In this document: positions 1 to 9,949 of the stretch, piece after piece
Layout of the letters: each line of letters begins with the position of its first letter
Position numbering within the stretch: the stretch's first letter is position 1
Assembly (NCBI GenBank): GCA_018334165.1
Contig: JAGXTB010000095.1
Span: 1-37,058 of the forward strand
Length of the DNA: 37,058 bases
Direction of reading: 5' to 3'
Origin: Sphingomonadales bacterium
Lineage (GTDB): Bacteria > Pseudomonadota > Alphaproteobacteria > Sphingomonadales > Sphingomonadaceae
Program-made: the position numbers and the translations under genes
Notes under the pieces: generated by a model
Told to the model about the DNA's origin: nothing
The model's input: only the letters and a program-made list of their open reading frames with translations
Databases searched by the model: none

Positions 1-34
1 CCCCCACCCCCGGCCCCTCCCCAACGGGGAGGGG
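1..34. repeat. Half copy of GC-rich palindromic element (family B)
   Basis: A CCCCCACCCC tract is followed by a hairpin with arms CCCCTCCCC (14-22) and GGGGAGGGG (26-34) around an AAC loop. This matches the right half of the complete three-hairpin element at 5798-5883, so the window probably begins inside another copy. The rest of the stretch to the rpiB start (35-230) shows no convincing gene or promoter. Confidence 0.7.
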
Positions 35-230
35 AGACTTGTGCCTCAATCTAAAGGCATCAAACTCCTGACGATCAAGCTGCGACGCCGCCCCGGCAAT
101 GTCAAATCGCGCGGGCCAAGCCCGGTTTGCCACAGGATAAGCAAAAATAACCCTGACCATGCTGGCCTTGAAAGAGGTGCGCCATTAAAGGGGCGCATCG
201 ATTCAATCCCGCACCGCAGGCCGTCTACCC

Positions 231-668
231 ATGCGCATCGCCATCGCTTCCGACCATGCCGCTGTCGAGCTCAAGGCGACCTTGCGCGAATACCTGATCG
301 GCCTGGGCCATGAGGTCGCCGATCTGGGTCCAGAAACGGCCGACCGGGTCGATTATCCCGACTATGGCTACAAGCTGGCCAGTGTGGTCGCCGATGGCAC
401 TGCCCAGTATGGCGTGGCGCTGTGCGGGTCGGGCATTGGCATCTCGATCGCAGTCAACCGCAACCCAGCCTGCCGCTGTGCACGGGTCGATGATCCCTAT
501 TCCGCCGCCCTCGCGCGCGAACACAACGATGCCAACTGCATCGCGATGGGCGCGCGGCTGACCGGGGTGGACATGGCCAAGGCCTGCCTTGACGCGTTCC
601 TTTCCACGCCCTTCGGCGGCGGCCGCCACACTGGCCGCGTTGCCAAACTGACCAACCCTTCCTGCTGA
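231..668 (+). CDS. rpiB: Ribose-5-phosphate isomerase B
   Basis: This cytoplasmic enzyme interconverts ribose 5-phosphate and ribulose 5-phosphate in the non-oxidative pentose phosphate pathway. The 145-residue product has the usual RpiB/LacA/LacB length. It opens with [15 protein letters not shown], carrying the D8-H9 substrate-binding pair, has the catalytic Cys65 in [13 protein letters not shown], and a conserved REHNDAN motif with His98. The segment [16 protein letters not shown] is a little unlike the common PGIRAALVHD form but keeps DxYSA. The ATG start is chosen because it begins exactly at the conserved N-terminal strand. The gene is followed after 14 bp by glyA, so co-transcription is likely. 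The family assignment is secure; activity on other sugar phosphates such as allose 6-phosphate cannot be excluded. Confidence 0.95.
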   Translation: MRIAIASDHAAVELKATLREYLIGLGHEVADLGPETADRVDYPDYGYKLASVVADGTAQYGVALCGSGIGISIAVNRNPACRCARVDDPYSAALAREHNDANCIAMGARLTGVDMAKACLDAFLSTPFGGGRHTGRVAKLTNPSC

Positions 669-682
669 GGAGCCTCTCACCC

Positions 683-1993
<1,311 letters not shown>

Positions 1994-1994
1994 G

Positions 1995-2192
1995 ATGAGC
2001 GGTAATTTCGTTGATGACGCCAAGACCGAGATCAGCGGCATGGCCAAGGGCGGCATGCGCCATCCTTCGACCAAGCCGGTGCTGGTGGCGGCCGCCGCCG
2101 GAGCCGTGGTTGGCGCGCTGACCCCGCTGTCGGTGGTAGGTGCAGCGCTGATCGGCGCTGGCATCATGTTCTACAAACGCGTCAGGCCCTGA
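1995..2192 (+). CDS. Small conserved-looking membrane protein
   Basis: A 65-residue protein whose ATG lies one base after the glyA stop codon and whose stop codon directly abuts the nrdR ATG. This tight packing argues strongly that it is a translated operon member. The N-terminal 30 residues are polar. Residues about 33-58 (VLVAAAAGAVVGAL...VVGAALIGAGIMFY) form one long or two short Ala/Gly-rich membrane segments, and the tail KRVRP is basic. I do not recognise a named family. A longer in-frame start inside glyA (1902) exists but is rejected because it would overlap the glyA 3' end extensively. The function is unknown; an inner-membrane helical-hairpin role is inference only. Confidence 0.75.
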   Translation: MSGNFVDDAKTEISGMAKGGMRHPSTKPVLVAAAAGAVVGALTPLSVVGAALIGAGIMFYKRVRP

Positions 2193-2654
2193 ATGCGCTG
2201 TCCGTTTTGCGCCCATGATGACAGTCAGGTAAAGGATTCGCGCCCCACTGAAGACAACACCGCGATCCGCCGCCGCCGCCAGTGCGACAGCTGCGGCGCG
2301 CGGTTCACGACCTTTGAACGGGTGCAACTGCGCGAAGTCACCGTGGTGAAAAGCGACGGCACGCGCGAAAGCTTCGACCGCAGCAAGATCGACCAGTCGG
2401 TCGCGCTGGCCTGCCGCAAGCGCGGGATCGGGCAGGAACGGATGGACCAGCTGGTTTCAGGCGTACAGCGCCAGATCGAAACCATGGGCGAGAGCGAAGT
2501 CCCGGCCAAGGCCATCGGCGAAATGGTGATGGAAGGCCTGCGCGCGCTGGATACGGTAGCCTACATCCGCTTCGCCAGCGTCTACCGCGATTTCACCGAG
2601 GCGCGGGACTTTGAGGAATTCGCCAGCACGGTTAGGGATGCTGGGAAGGGTTGA
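2193..2654 (+). CDS. nrdR: Transcriptional repressor NrdR
   Basis: NrdR is a zinc-ribbon/ATP-cone regulator that represses ribonucleotide reductase genes in response to dATP/ATP. The 153-residue protein is of standard size. The zinc ligands are Cys3, Cys6, Cys31 and Cys34 (MRCPFC and [13 protein letters not shown]). The ATP-cone follows from about residue 46 to 136, including [15 protein letters not shown] and [13 protein letters not shown]. It starts immediately after the stop codon of the 65-residue protein. No NrdR-box-like pair was recognised inside this window, so its targets lie elsewhere. The 3' end is followed by a cluster of palindromic repeats that may also end transcription. Confidence 0.96.
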   Translation: MRCPFCAHDDSQVKDSRPTEDNTAIRRRRQCDSCGARFTTFERVQLREVTVVKSDGTRESFDRSKIDQSVALACRKRGIGQERMDQLVSGVQRQIETMGESEVPAKAIGEMVMEGLRALDTVAYIRFASVYRDFTEARDFEEFASTVRDAGKG

Positions 2655-2689
2655 TCTGCGTGATCTACTTGACTTGCCAACCCCTATCC

Positions 2690-2757
2690 CGTTCGTCCTG
2701 AGCGAAGTCGAAGGACCGCCCCATAACGCCACCCCTCGACTGCGCTCGGGGCGAACG
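2690..2757. repeat. Palindromic repeat, family A copy 1
   Basis: The left arm begins GTTCGTCCTGAGCGAAGTCG (2691-2710). The right arm, ending at 2757, is its near reverse complement, with a spacer of about 19 bases. Left and right arms differ at a few positions (CCTGAG versus CTCGGGG). The element lies in the 231-base gap between nrdR and the GIY-YIG frame. Several more copies occur in this window. Confidence 0.9.
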
Positions 2758-2803
2758 GTTGGAGTTGAGGTGCCAGGTTTTCCGTTCCCCAACCACCCCA
2801 CAT

Positions 2804-2873
2804 CCGTTCGTCCCGAGCGTAGTCGAGGGACCGCCTCACACACTGCCCCTCGACTTCGCTCGGGACGAACGGG
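2804..2873. repeat. Palindromic repeat, family A copy 2
   Basis: An inverted-repeat pair: the left arm starts CCGTTCGTCCCGAGCGTAGT (2804-2823) and the right arm covers 2846-2873 with CTCGACTTCGCTCGGGACGA. It is in tandem with the copy at 2690-2757, about 46 bases apart. It ends 12 bases before the ATG at 2886, so any leader for the downstream gene would be strongly structured. Confidence 0.9.
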
Positions 2874-2885
2874 TAAGGGGCTGAA

Positions 2886-3989
2886 ATGGCTTTCTGGGCA
2901 TATATCCTCAAGTGTGCTGATGGCACCTATTACACCGGTCACACCGACGATCTTGAATTGCGGATAGCCCAGCACCACGCTGGCCACTTCGTCGATTGCT
3001 ACACCCGCTCGCGCCGACCCTTGGAACTTATGTGGGCCAGTGACTTTCCTACCCGGATTGAGGCTCTGGAATCGGAACGCAGGATCAAGAACTGGTCCAA
3101 GGCCAAGAAGGAAGCCCTGATCAAGTCAGATTGGAACAGTTTGTCCAACCTCTCGATTCCGCCCGCAGAACGCGCATCTCGCACTGTGAAATCCACCCCA
3201 CCCCCGCGCGCCCCGAGCGAAGTCGAGGGGTCTCCCCATACGCAGCCCTTCGACTTCGCTCGGGGCGAACGGAATTTGGGCCCCATCATCGTCCTCGTCC
3301 GCCCGCAATTGGGCGAGAATATCGGCAAGGCCGCCCGCGCAATGCTCAATTTCGGGCTGACCGAACTGCGTCTGGTTGCCCCGCGCGATGGCTGGCCCAA
3401 CCCCAGTGCCGGGCCTGCCGCCGCCGGGGCCGATGTGGTGCTGGAACAGGCCCAGGTGTTTGATACCCTGGCCGAAGCCGTGGCTGATTGCGCCCACGTC
3501 TATGCCACCACCGTGCGCAAGCGCGGGGTGACCAAGCCGGTGCTGACCCCCGAAGAGGCCGCGCAAGCCGTGCAGCGCGAAGCGGGGCGCTCGGCCTATG
3601 TCTTTGGGCCTGAGCGGTCGGGGCTGGAGACCGAGGACGTCGCCCTCGCCCGCGCGATCGTGACTGTGCCGATCAACCCGGAATTCGGTTCGCTCAACCT
3701 GGCCCAGGCGGTGATCCTGCTGGCCTATGAATGGTCGAAACATGCCGCGCTGGAACAGCCCACGGTCGAGGAGCTGCTGCCCCCTGCCCCGCAGGAAGAG
3801 CTGGAAGGGATGATTGCCCAGCTTGAGGCAATGCTGGAGCCCGCTGGCTATTTCTTTCCGCACAGCCGCGCGGTCGCGACCCGGCTGACGCTGCGCACCA
3901 TGCTGACCAAACCGGGCTGGAACCACCTGGAAGTGCGGACCATGCGCGGGGTGCTGTCCACACTGGCCAGGAAGCCCCGAAACGCTTGA
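2886..3989 (+). CDS. GIY-YIG nuclease domain fused in frame to tRNA methyltransferase TrmJ
   Basis: One 367-codon open frame encodes two proteins normally found apart. Residues 1-82 resemble the small UPF0213/YhbQ GIY-YIG nucleases: YILKCADGTYYTGHT, then R26, H30 and E64 in EALESERRIK. Residues 132-367 are a complete SPOUT methyltransferase of the TrmJ (Cm32/Um32 tRNA) type: VRPQLGENIGKAARAMLNFG, a WPN motif, FGPERSGLETED (240-251) and NPEFGSLNLAQAV (264-276). The linker, about residues 108-131, is encoded by a family A palindrome (3208-3272) and reads PSEVEG...FDFARGER. TrmJ alone has no ATG before its first motif; the only nearby alternatives are TTG 3276 or GTG 3189, both without a clear Shine-Dalgarno. 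The product may therefore be a real fusion, or TrmJ may be made from TTG 3276. Domain identities are secure; the fused state is inferred from the open frame. Confidence 0.85.
   Translation: MAFWAYILKCADGTYYTGHTDDLELRIAQHHAGHFVDCYTRSRRPLELMWASDFPTRIEALESERRIKNWSKAKKEALIKSDWNSLSNLSIPPAERASRTVKSTPPPRAPSEVEGSPHTQPFDFARGERNLGPIIVLVRPQLGENIGKAARAMLNFGLTELRLVAPRDGWPNPSAGPAAAGADVVLEQAQVFDTLAEAVADCAHVYATTVRKRGVTKPVLTPEEAAQAVQREAGRSAYVFGPERSGLETEDVALARAIVTVPINPEFGSLNLAQAVILLAYEWSKHAALEQPTVEELLPPAPQEELEGMIAQLEAMLEPAGYFFPHSRAVATRLTLRTMLTKPGWNHLEVRTMRGVLSTLARKPRNA
3208..3272. repeat. Palindromic repeat, family A copy 3, inside the GIY-YIG/TrmJ frame
   Basis: The left arm GCGCCCCGAGCGAAGTCGAG begins at 3208. 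The right arm CTTCGACTTCGCTCGGGGCG (3248-3267) extends on to 3272. Unlike the other complete copies it lies inside an open reading frame and is translated as a linker of about 22 residues. It uses the CCCGAG variant of the arm, which contains no stop codon. Confidence 0.88.
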
Positions 3990-4013
3990 CATTCCGCTGC
4001 GTCGCAGTAGAGG
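3986..4013 (+). promoter_or_regulatory. Putative sigma-70 type promoter for rpsD
   Basis: A consensus TTGACA (3986-3991) is followed after 16 bases by TAGAGG (4008-4013). The -35 overlaps the stop codon of the TrmJ frame. The -35 is perfect and the -10 is weak, which is common in alphaproteobacteria. It would give a leader of about 120-125 nucleotides. Confidence 0.45.
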
Positions 4014-4058
4014 CCACGCCTTCGCAATTGAGCGGGCACTCCGGTGAAGCCTGACTCG

Positions 4059-4116
4059 CATTCCGTAAGTTGGCGGAATGGTGCGGTTCCGGACCAGAAG
4101 CCTGGCACAGCGCCGG
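4059..4116 (+). promoter_or_regulatory. Structured 5' leader of rpsD
   Basis: The presumed rpsD leader holds a perfect 7-bp stem, CATTCCG (4059-4065) with CGGAATG (4074-4080). It is followed by GGTTCCGGACC (4085-4095), which can fold on itself, and a CCTGGC/GCCGGG stem (4101-4116). The Shine-Dalgarno GAAGGA (4128-4133) lies between these stems and the ATG. Ribosomal protein S4 is a known translational autoregulator in other bacteria; that this leader is its target is inference. Confidence 0.4.
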
Positions 4117-4143
4117 GTATGCAAATTGAAGGACAGACGCGCC

Positions 4144-4758
4144 ATGTCGAAGCGCAAGTCATCGAAGTATAAAATTGACCGCCGGATGGGTGAAAACATC
4201 TGGGGCCGTCCCAAGAGCTCGGTCAACCGCCGCTCGTATGGCCCCGGCCAGCACGGCCAGCGCCGCAAGAGCAAGGTTTCCGACTTCGGGATCCAGCTGC
4301 GCGCCAAGCAGAAGCTCAAGGGCTACTATGGCGACGTCACCGAAAAGCAGTTCAAGCGCACCTACCAGGAAGCGTCGAAGATGAAGGGCGATACCGGTCA
4401 GAACCTGATCGGCCTGCTCGAACAGCGTCTCGACATGGTGATCTATCGCTGCAAGTTCGCGCCGACCGTGTTCTCGGCCCGCCAGATCGTTTCGCACGGC
4501 CACATCTATGTGAACGGCGTGAAGTGCAACATCGCCAGCCGCCGCGTGCGTCCGGGCGACGTCATCAGCCTGGGCAAGAAGGCCAAGGAAATGGCGCTGA
4601 TCGCCGAAGCCCAGAGCCTGCCCGAGCGTGACATCCCCGAATATGTCGCCCCCGACGGGACCGACAAGGCAACCTTCGTGCGCGTTCCGACGCTCGACGA
4701 AGTGCCCTACCCGGTGAAGATGGAACCGAACCTGGTGGTCGAATTCTACTCGCGCTGA
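4144..4758 (+). CDS. rpsD: 30S ribosomal protein S4
   Basis: A primary 16S rRNA-binding protein of the small subunit. The 204-residue length is typical. The N-terminal part contains [14 protein letters not shown], and the S4 RNA-binding domain spans about residues 94-155 ([34 protein letters not shown]). The ATG at 4144 is chosen over an in-frame ATG at 4078 because it starts at the conserved [12 protein letters not shown] and has GAAGGA 10 bases upstream. The N-terminus has no cysteine zinc ligands, so this is the zinc-free form. The gene is flanked by its own promoter candidate and a clear terminator, so it is probably monocistronic. Confidence 0.97.
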   Translation: MSKRKSSKYKIDRRMGENIWGRPKSSVNRRSYGPGQHGQRRKSKVSDFGIQLRAKQKLKGYYGDVTEKQFKRTYQEASKMKGDTGQNLIGLLEQRLDMVIYRCKFAPTVFSARQIVSHGHIYVNGVKCNIASRRVRPGDVISLGKKAKEMALIAEAQSLPERDIPEYVAPDGTDKATFVRVPTLDEVPYPVKMEPNLVVEFYSR

Positions 4759-4786
4759 TCGCTTAGCCAGAGTTTCAAACGCATTA

Positions 4787-4816
4787 GGGCGGTCCACTTA
4801 TCGGGCCGCCCTTTTT
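4787..4816 (+). terminator. Rho-independent terminator after rpsD
   Basis: GGGCGGTCC (4787-4795) pairs with GGGCCGCCC (4803-4811, one G-U pair), leaving a 7-base loop, and is followed by TTTTT (4812-4816). It lies 28 bases after the rpsD stop. Confidence 0.88.
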
Positions 4817-4881
4817 CGTTGGGGCTGTTTGTTTGCGCGGCTTTCACGCCTGCTTGCGATAGTAGCGGCAGGAGGTGGCCG

Positions 4882-5040
4882 ATGCCCCAGTTCCGCTTTG
4901 TCACGCCGCATCGCTGCGGCAAATGGTATCCCGAACTGACCCTGGCCCAGCGCCAGGCCGCCGCAATCGGTGCCGGCTTTCTCGATGGCCGCAACGGCCT
5001 GTTCCAGGCCTACCGCGAAACCCGGCTGGAAACGCGCTAG
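4882..5040 (+). CDS. Small hypothetical protein (52 residues)
   Basis: The ATG at 4882 is preceded by a strong Shine-Dalgarno GGAGG (4871-4875) at good spacing, which decides the start over an in-frame TTG at 4819 inside the rpsD terminator. The 52-residue product begins MPQFRFVTPHRCGKWYPELT and continues with LAQRQAAAIGAGFLDGRN. It is soluble and basic, with one cysteine and no membrane segment or signal peptide. I do not recognise a family; the helix-rich middle (TLAQRQAAAIGAGF) suggests a small folded domain. It follows the rpsD terminator and precedes the nitroreductase by 78 bp, so it may be independently transcribed. It is called real because of the ribosome-binding site; function unknown. 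Confidence 0.6.
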   Translation: MPQFRFVTPHRCGKWYPELTLAQRQAAAIGAGFLDGRNGLFQAYRETRLETR

Positions 5041-5118
5041 CTTCCCCAACTTGGGGCTTTAATCGCGCGATTAAGCTGCTAGTCCTTCCCCGAAGGCAAT
5101 CTTGGGGAATCCGGCAGC

Positions 5119-5790
5119 ATGGAATTCGACGATGTGATCATGGGCCGCCGCTCGGCGCGCGGCTATCTGGACAAACCGGTCCCGCGCGAGCTGATCGAGG
5201 AAGTGCTGCGGCTGGCGATGCGCGCGCCCAGCTCAATGAATACCCAGCCCTGGAATTTCCACGTGATTACCGGCGAGCCGCTCGACCGGATCCGTGCCGG
5301 AAACACCGAACGCAATCTGGCCGGCGTACCGCACAGCCGCGAATTTCGCACCGGGCATGCCTTTGCAGGCGTACACCGCGAACGCCAGATTGGCGTCGCC
5401 AAGCAGCTGTTCGCCGCGCAAGGCATTGCCCGCGACGACAAGGACGCCCGGCTTGACTGGGTGCTGCGCGGCTTTCGCCAGTTCGACGCTCCGGTCTGCG
5501 TGATCGTCACATACGACAAGGAACTGGCCGACAGCGACGACACCGCCTTCGATTGCGGCGCGGTCACCACTGCCCTGGTCAACGCCGCCTGGTCACGCGG
5601 GCTTGGCTGCGTGATCAACAGCCAGGGGATCATGCAAAGCCCGGTGGTGCGCGAGCATGCCGGGATCCCCGACGATCAGGTGATCATGAAGGCCGTGGCC
5701 ATGGGCTGGCCCGACGACAGCTTCCCCGCCAACGCGGTGGTTTCGGAACGCAAAAGCGTGGACGAGGCAACCCGCTGGGTGGGGTTCTAG
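5119..5790 (+). CDS. Nitroreductase family protein
   Basis: A 223-residue member of the FMN-dependent nitroreductase superfamily, cytoplasmic and probably a homodimer using NAD(P)H. Family features are the N-terminal VIMGRRSARGYLDKPVP (phosphate-binding RRS region), APSSMNTQPWNFHV (about 36-49, FMN contact) and the C-terminal VAMGWPDDSFPANAV segment typical of the family. The middle (VTTALVNAAWSRGLGCVI) forms the dimer-core helix. The ATG at 5119 starts at the conserved first helix. The substrate cannot be read from sequence; nitroaromatics, quinones or enones are all possible. It is convergent with the ABC-F gene, with a large palindromic element between them. Confidence 0.9.
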   Translation: MEFDDVIMGRRSARGYLDKPVPRELIEEVLRLAMRAPSSMNTQPWNFHVITGEPLDRIRAGNTERNLAGVPHSREFRTGHAFAGVHRERQIGVAKQLFAAQGIARDDKDARLDWVLRGFRQFDAPVCVIVTYDKELADSDDTAFDCGAVTTALVNAAWSRGLGCVINSQGIMQSPVVREHAGIPDDQVIMKAVAMGWPDDSFPANAVVSERKSVDEATRWVGF

Positions 5791-5797
5791 GACATTA

Positions 5798-5883
5798 GCC
5801 CTTCCCCGTTGGGGAAGGGTTGGGATGGGGGTACGACACTGGCGTGGAACCCCCACCCCAACCCCTCCCCACTGGGGAGGGGC
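5798..5883. repeat. Three-hairpin GC-rich palindromic element (family B)
   Basis: The first hairpin is CCCTTCCCC (5799-5807) with GGGGAAGGG (5811-5819). A central stem pairs 5820-5832 with 5849-5861 at 12 of 13 positions. The last hairpin is CCCCTCCCC (5862-5870) with GGGGAGGGG (5874-5882). The whole can fold into a cloverleaf. It sits between the convergent nitroreductase and ABC-F genes and could act as a bidirectional terminator, though there is no long T run. The first 34 bases of the window are half of another copy. Confidence 0.85.
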
Positions 5884-5894
5884 TTCCAAAGCAC

Positions 5895-7760
<1,866 letters not shown>

Positions 7761-7816
7761 TGCGCCGCGCCCCTAGCAGGGTTGGCGGGCAAGACCAAAC
7801 CGGGGTTTCGCTCCGT

Positions 7817-9817
7817 TCAGGGCGTCATCCCGAAAGCGGTGCGCAGGAACGCATCCGACTGCGACAGCAGCCTGGTTCGCGCTTCGGCATCGTGCAGGCC
7901 GTGGGCCAGGTTCGGGAATTCGACGAGGGTCACCTGCTTGCCTGCGCCGCGCAGTCGATCGTTCATCAACCGCGACTGATCAATCTTGACGTTGCCATCG
8001 ACGGTCCCGTGGAACAGCAGCACCGGTGCGCGGATCGCCTCGACGTTTTGCGCGGGCGATCCTTCGCGGATGTGTGCGCCCTGGCCGATGAACTTGTTGA
8101 TGATCGGGAAATTGGCCCAGCCCGAATACTGCGAACGCAGCTTTTCCAGATCGGTTACCGGCGCAATGGCGACGATCGCCTTGAACAGCCCCGGATCGAG
8201 CACCGAGCTTTGCAGCGCGGCATAGCCGCCATAGGACCAGCCGACGATGCCCAGCTTCGCGGGACTGGCGATCCCTTCCTTGACCAGCCAGCGCCCGGCA
8301 TCGTTGACATCGCCAATCGCCACGCGCCACGACTGGAATCCGTTCTTCTGGTACCAGGCGGCACCATAGCCGCTCGATCCGCGGAAGTTGGGCTGCAAGA
8401 CCGCGTAGCCGCGCGCCGCGAAGTATTGCGCCAGCCAGTCAAAGCCCCATTCGTCTCTCGCGCCCGGCCCGCCATGCGGCATGACAATCGCCGGCAGGCC
8501 CTTGCCAGTGCTGCCCGGCGGCAAGGTCAGGTAGGCGGGAACCTGGGTCCCGTCGGCGGCGGGATAGGTTACCGGCTTGACCGTTGCCAGCGCGGCACCT
8601 TGCAATTCGCTGCGGACCGGCAGCAGTTCACCCAGCTGGCGGGCTTTCTTGTCATAGACATAGAACATGCCGGGGTTGGTGTCGCTCGATGCCAGCAGCA
8701 ACAGCTTGCTTTCATCCTGGCTGGAATCAACGAATGTCACGGCCGGCTTGCCCGGCAAGGCCTTGCTGAGATCGGCGCTGAGCTTCTTCAGCTCGGGATC
8801 GAAGAACTCGCTCACGCGCCGTTCGGTGGCATAGCTGGCCCCGACCACACGCCCTTCGCGGCCAATCCGGATCAGGCTGTCGATATCGACATCGCTGCGG
8901 CTGAGCAGCAGCTCCTTGCGGGGCACTTCACCCAGCGACATACTGAACAACGCCTTGGTGCCGTTGTGCTGTCCCAATCCGTAAGCGACATTGCGCGTGC
9001 GATCGACCGCGTAAGGGTTGAATTCGGTCTTGGTGGGATCGACCACGTTGACGGTCGAAAGCGACCGCCACTCACGCGAATCGGGCATGCGATAGAAATA
9101 GCGCATCTCCGACTGGCTGAAGCCCGACTGGGTAATCGAAAAGGTCCCCATGATCCGGACTGACCCGTGGCCATCGGTGATGTATTCCTGCGCATCGCGG
9201 TGCTGCGTTTCGACCTTGCGGCGCTTGAGCGAATAGGTATCGACCAGCTCAACACCCAGGCCATAGGCCTCATTACGGATGTTCGATCCGATCCTGTTCT
9301 CAGGCACATAGTAACGGGTCATCAGCACAGAGCCCGGTGCATCGGCTACGTCCCAATCAATCACATCCCCGCCATAATAGGTCTGGCTTATCGCCTTGGC
9401 GGCAGTGCGCGCCGTCAATTTGACCGGTTTGGAACCATCGGCATTGATTGCGAACAGCCGACTGAAACCGACCACATCGCCTGTACTATCGCTGACAGTA
9501 TAGTAGATTTCGCAGACCAGCCGTTCGGACGATGCCCACCGGCACCAGTTCAGTCGCCCCTCATTGTAAGGCAGCGTGAAGATCGAGGCGGGAAGCCCTC
9601 CGCTGGCGAGCCCAACCACAAACAGCATCTGCCCTTGCGGGTGGTTGCCGACAAAGGCCACGCGGTTGCCATCGGGGGCCATGCTGATCTGGGCAATCGA
9701 TTCCAGCGCGCCGAACTTGCGGGCCTGGGCGAGGCTTTCGGTGCTGGGACTGGCCGAATGCGCCGAGGACGTAGCGAGCAGCGCAGCAGCCAATCCGATC
9801 CAAACCCTGCCCATCAT
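7817..9817 (-). CDS. Secreted S9 family (prolyl oligopeptidase-like) peptidase
   Basis: A 666-residue exported serine peptidase. A signal peptide covers about residues 1-22 (VWIGLAAALLATSSAHSAS). The middle (about 40-400) is a beta-propeller-like region, and the C-terminal alpha/beta-hydrolase domain (about 420-660) holds the triad Ser527 in GWSYGGYAAL, Asp606 in GTVDGNV and His638 in NLAHGL. HGGPGARDEW near 447 is the oxyanion-region motif. Two adjacent ATGs (9817 and 9814) are possible. The Shine-Dalgarno GGAGGA at 9826-9821 is better spaced for 9814, which would remove one residue. It is likely periplasmic and acts on short peptides, or is an acylaminoacyl- or dipeptidyl-peptidase; the exact specificity is unknown. 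Confidence 0.9.
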   Translation of the reverse strand: MMGRVWIGLAAALLATSSAHSASPSTESLAQARKFGALESIAQISMAPDGNRVAFVGNHPQGQMLFVVGLASGGLPASIFTLPYNEGRLNWCRWASSERLVCEIYYTVSDSTGDVVGFSRLFAINADGSKPVKLTARTAAKAISQTYYGGDVIDWDVADAPGSVLMTRYYVPENRIGSNIRNEAYGLGVELVDTYSLKRRKVETQHRDAQEYITDGHGSVRIMGTFSITQSGFSQSEMRYFYRMPDSREWRSLSTVNVVDPTKTEFNPYAVDRTRNVAYGLGQHNGTKALFSMSLGEVPRKELLLSRSDVDIDSLIRIGREGRVVGASYATERRVSEFFDPELKKLSADLSKALPGKPAVTFVDSSQDESKLLLLASSDTNPGMFYVYDKKARQLGELLPVRSELQGAALATVKPVTYPAADGTQVPAYLTLPPGSTGKGLPAIVMPHGGPGARDEWGFDWLAQYFAARGYAVLQPNFRGSSGYGAAWYQKNGFQSWRVAIGDVNDAGRWLVKEGIASPAKLGIVGWSYGGYAALQSSVLDPGLFKAIVAIAPVTDLEKLRSQYSGWANFPIINKFIGQGAHIREGSPAQNVEAIRAPVLLFHGTVDGNVKIDQSRLMNDRLRGAGKQVTLVEFPNLAHGLHDAEARTRLLSQSDAFLRTAFGMTP

Positions 9818-9847
9818 TCATCCTCCCGGCTCAAGATTGCCGCAGAT

Positions 9848-9862
9848 TGTCATGAATTGACA
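9848..9862. promoter_or_regulatory. Short palindrome upstream of the S9 peptidase
   Basis: TGTCA (9848-9852) and TGACA (9858-9862) form a perfect inverted repeat with a 5-base spacer, 30 bases upstream of the peptidase start. It could be an operator. No convincing -35/-10 pair was seen with it, and the match is short enough to be chance. Confidence 0.3.
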
Positions 9863-9949
9863 TGTTTTCAAACCGGTTATTGCACTGCGCAAGTCATGGC
9901 AGCACGTTTTGCAGTATTACTTTTCTGCTTCATGCCTGCAAATCAAAGG

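Noticed and set aside
41..313. 90-codon frame at the window start
   Set aside because: Arg/Pro-rich composition, no ribosome-binding site, and overlaps the true start of rpiB.
2690..2873. Tandem inverted repeats resembling a short CRISPR array
   Set aside because: The units are palindromic doublets with unequal spacing and no regular spacers, and similar copies are scattered singly; no cas gene is present.
2611..2967. 118-codon open frame overlapping nrdR and the repeat cluster
   Set aside because: Its sequence is mostly repeat translation and it overlaps the end of nrdR and the start of the GIY-YIG frame; it reflects stop-free palindromes rather than a gene.
4078..4143. In-frame upstream extension of rpsD
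   Set aside because: The conserved S4 N-terminus and the Shine-Dalgarno both point to 4144; the extra codons cover the predicted leader hairpins.
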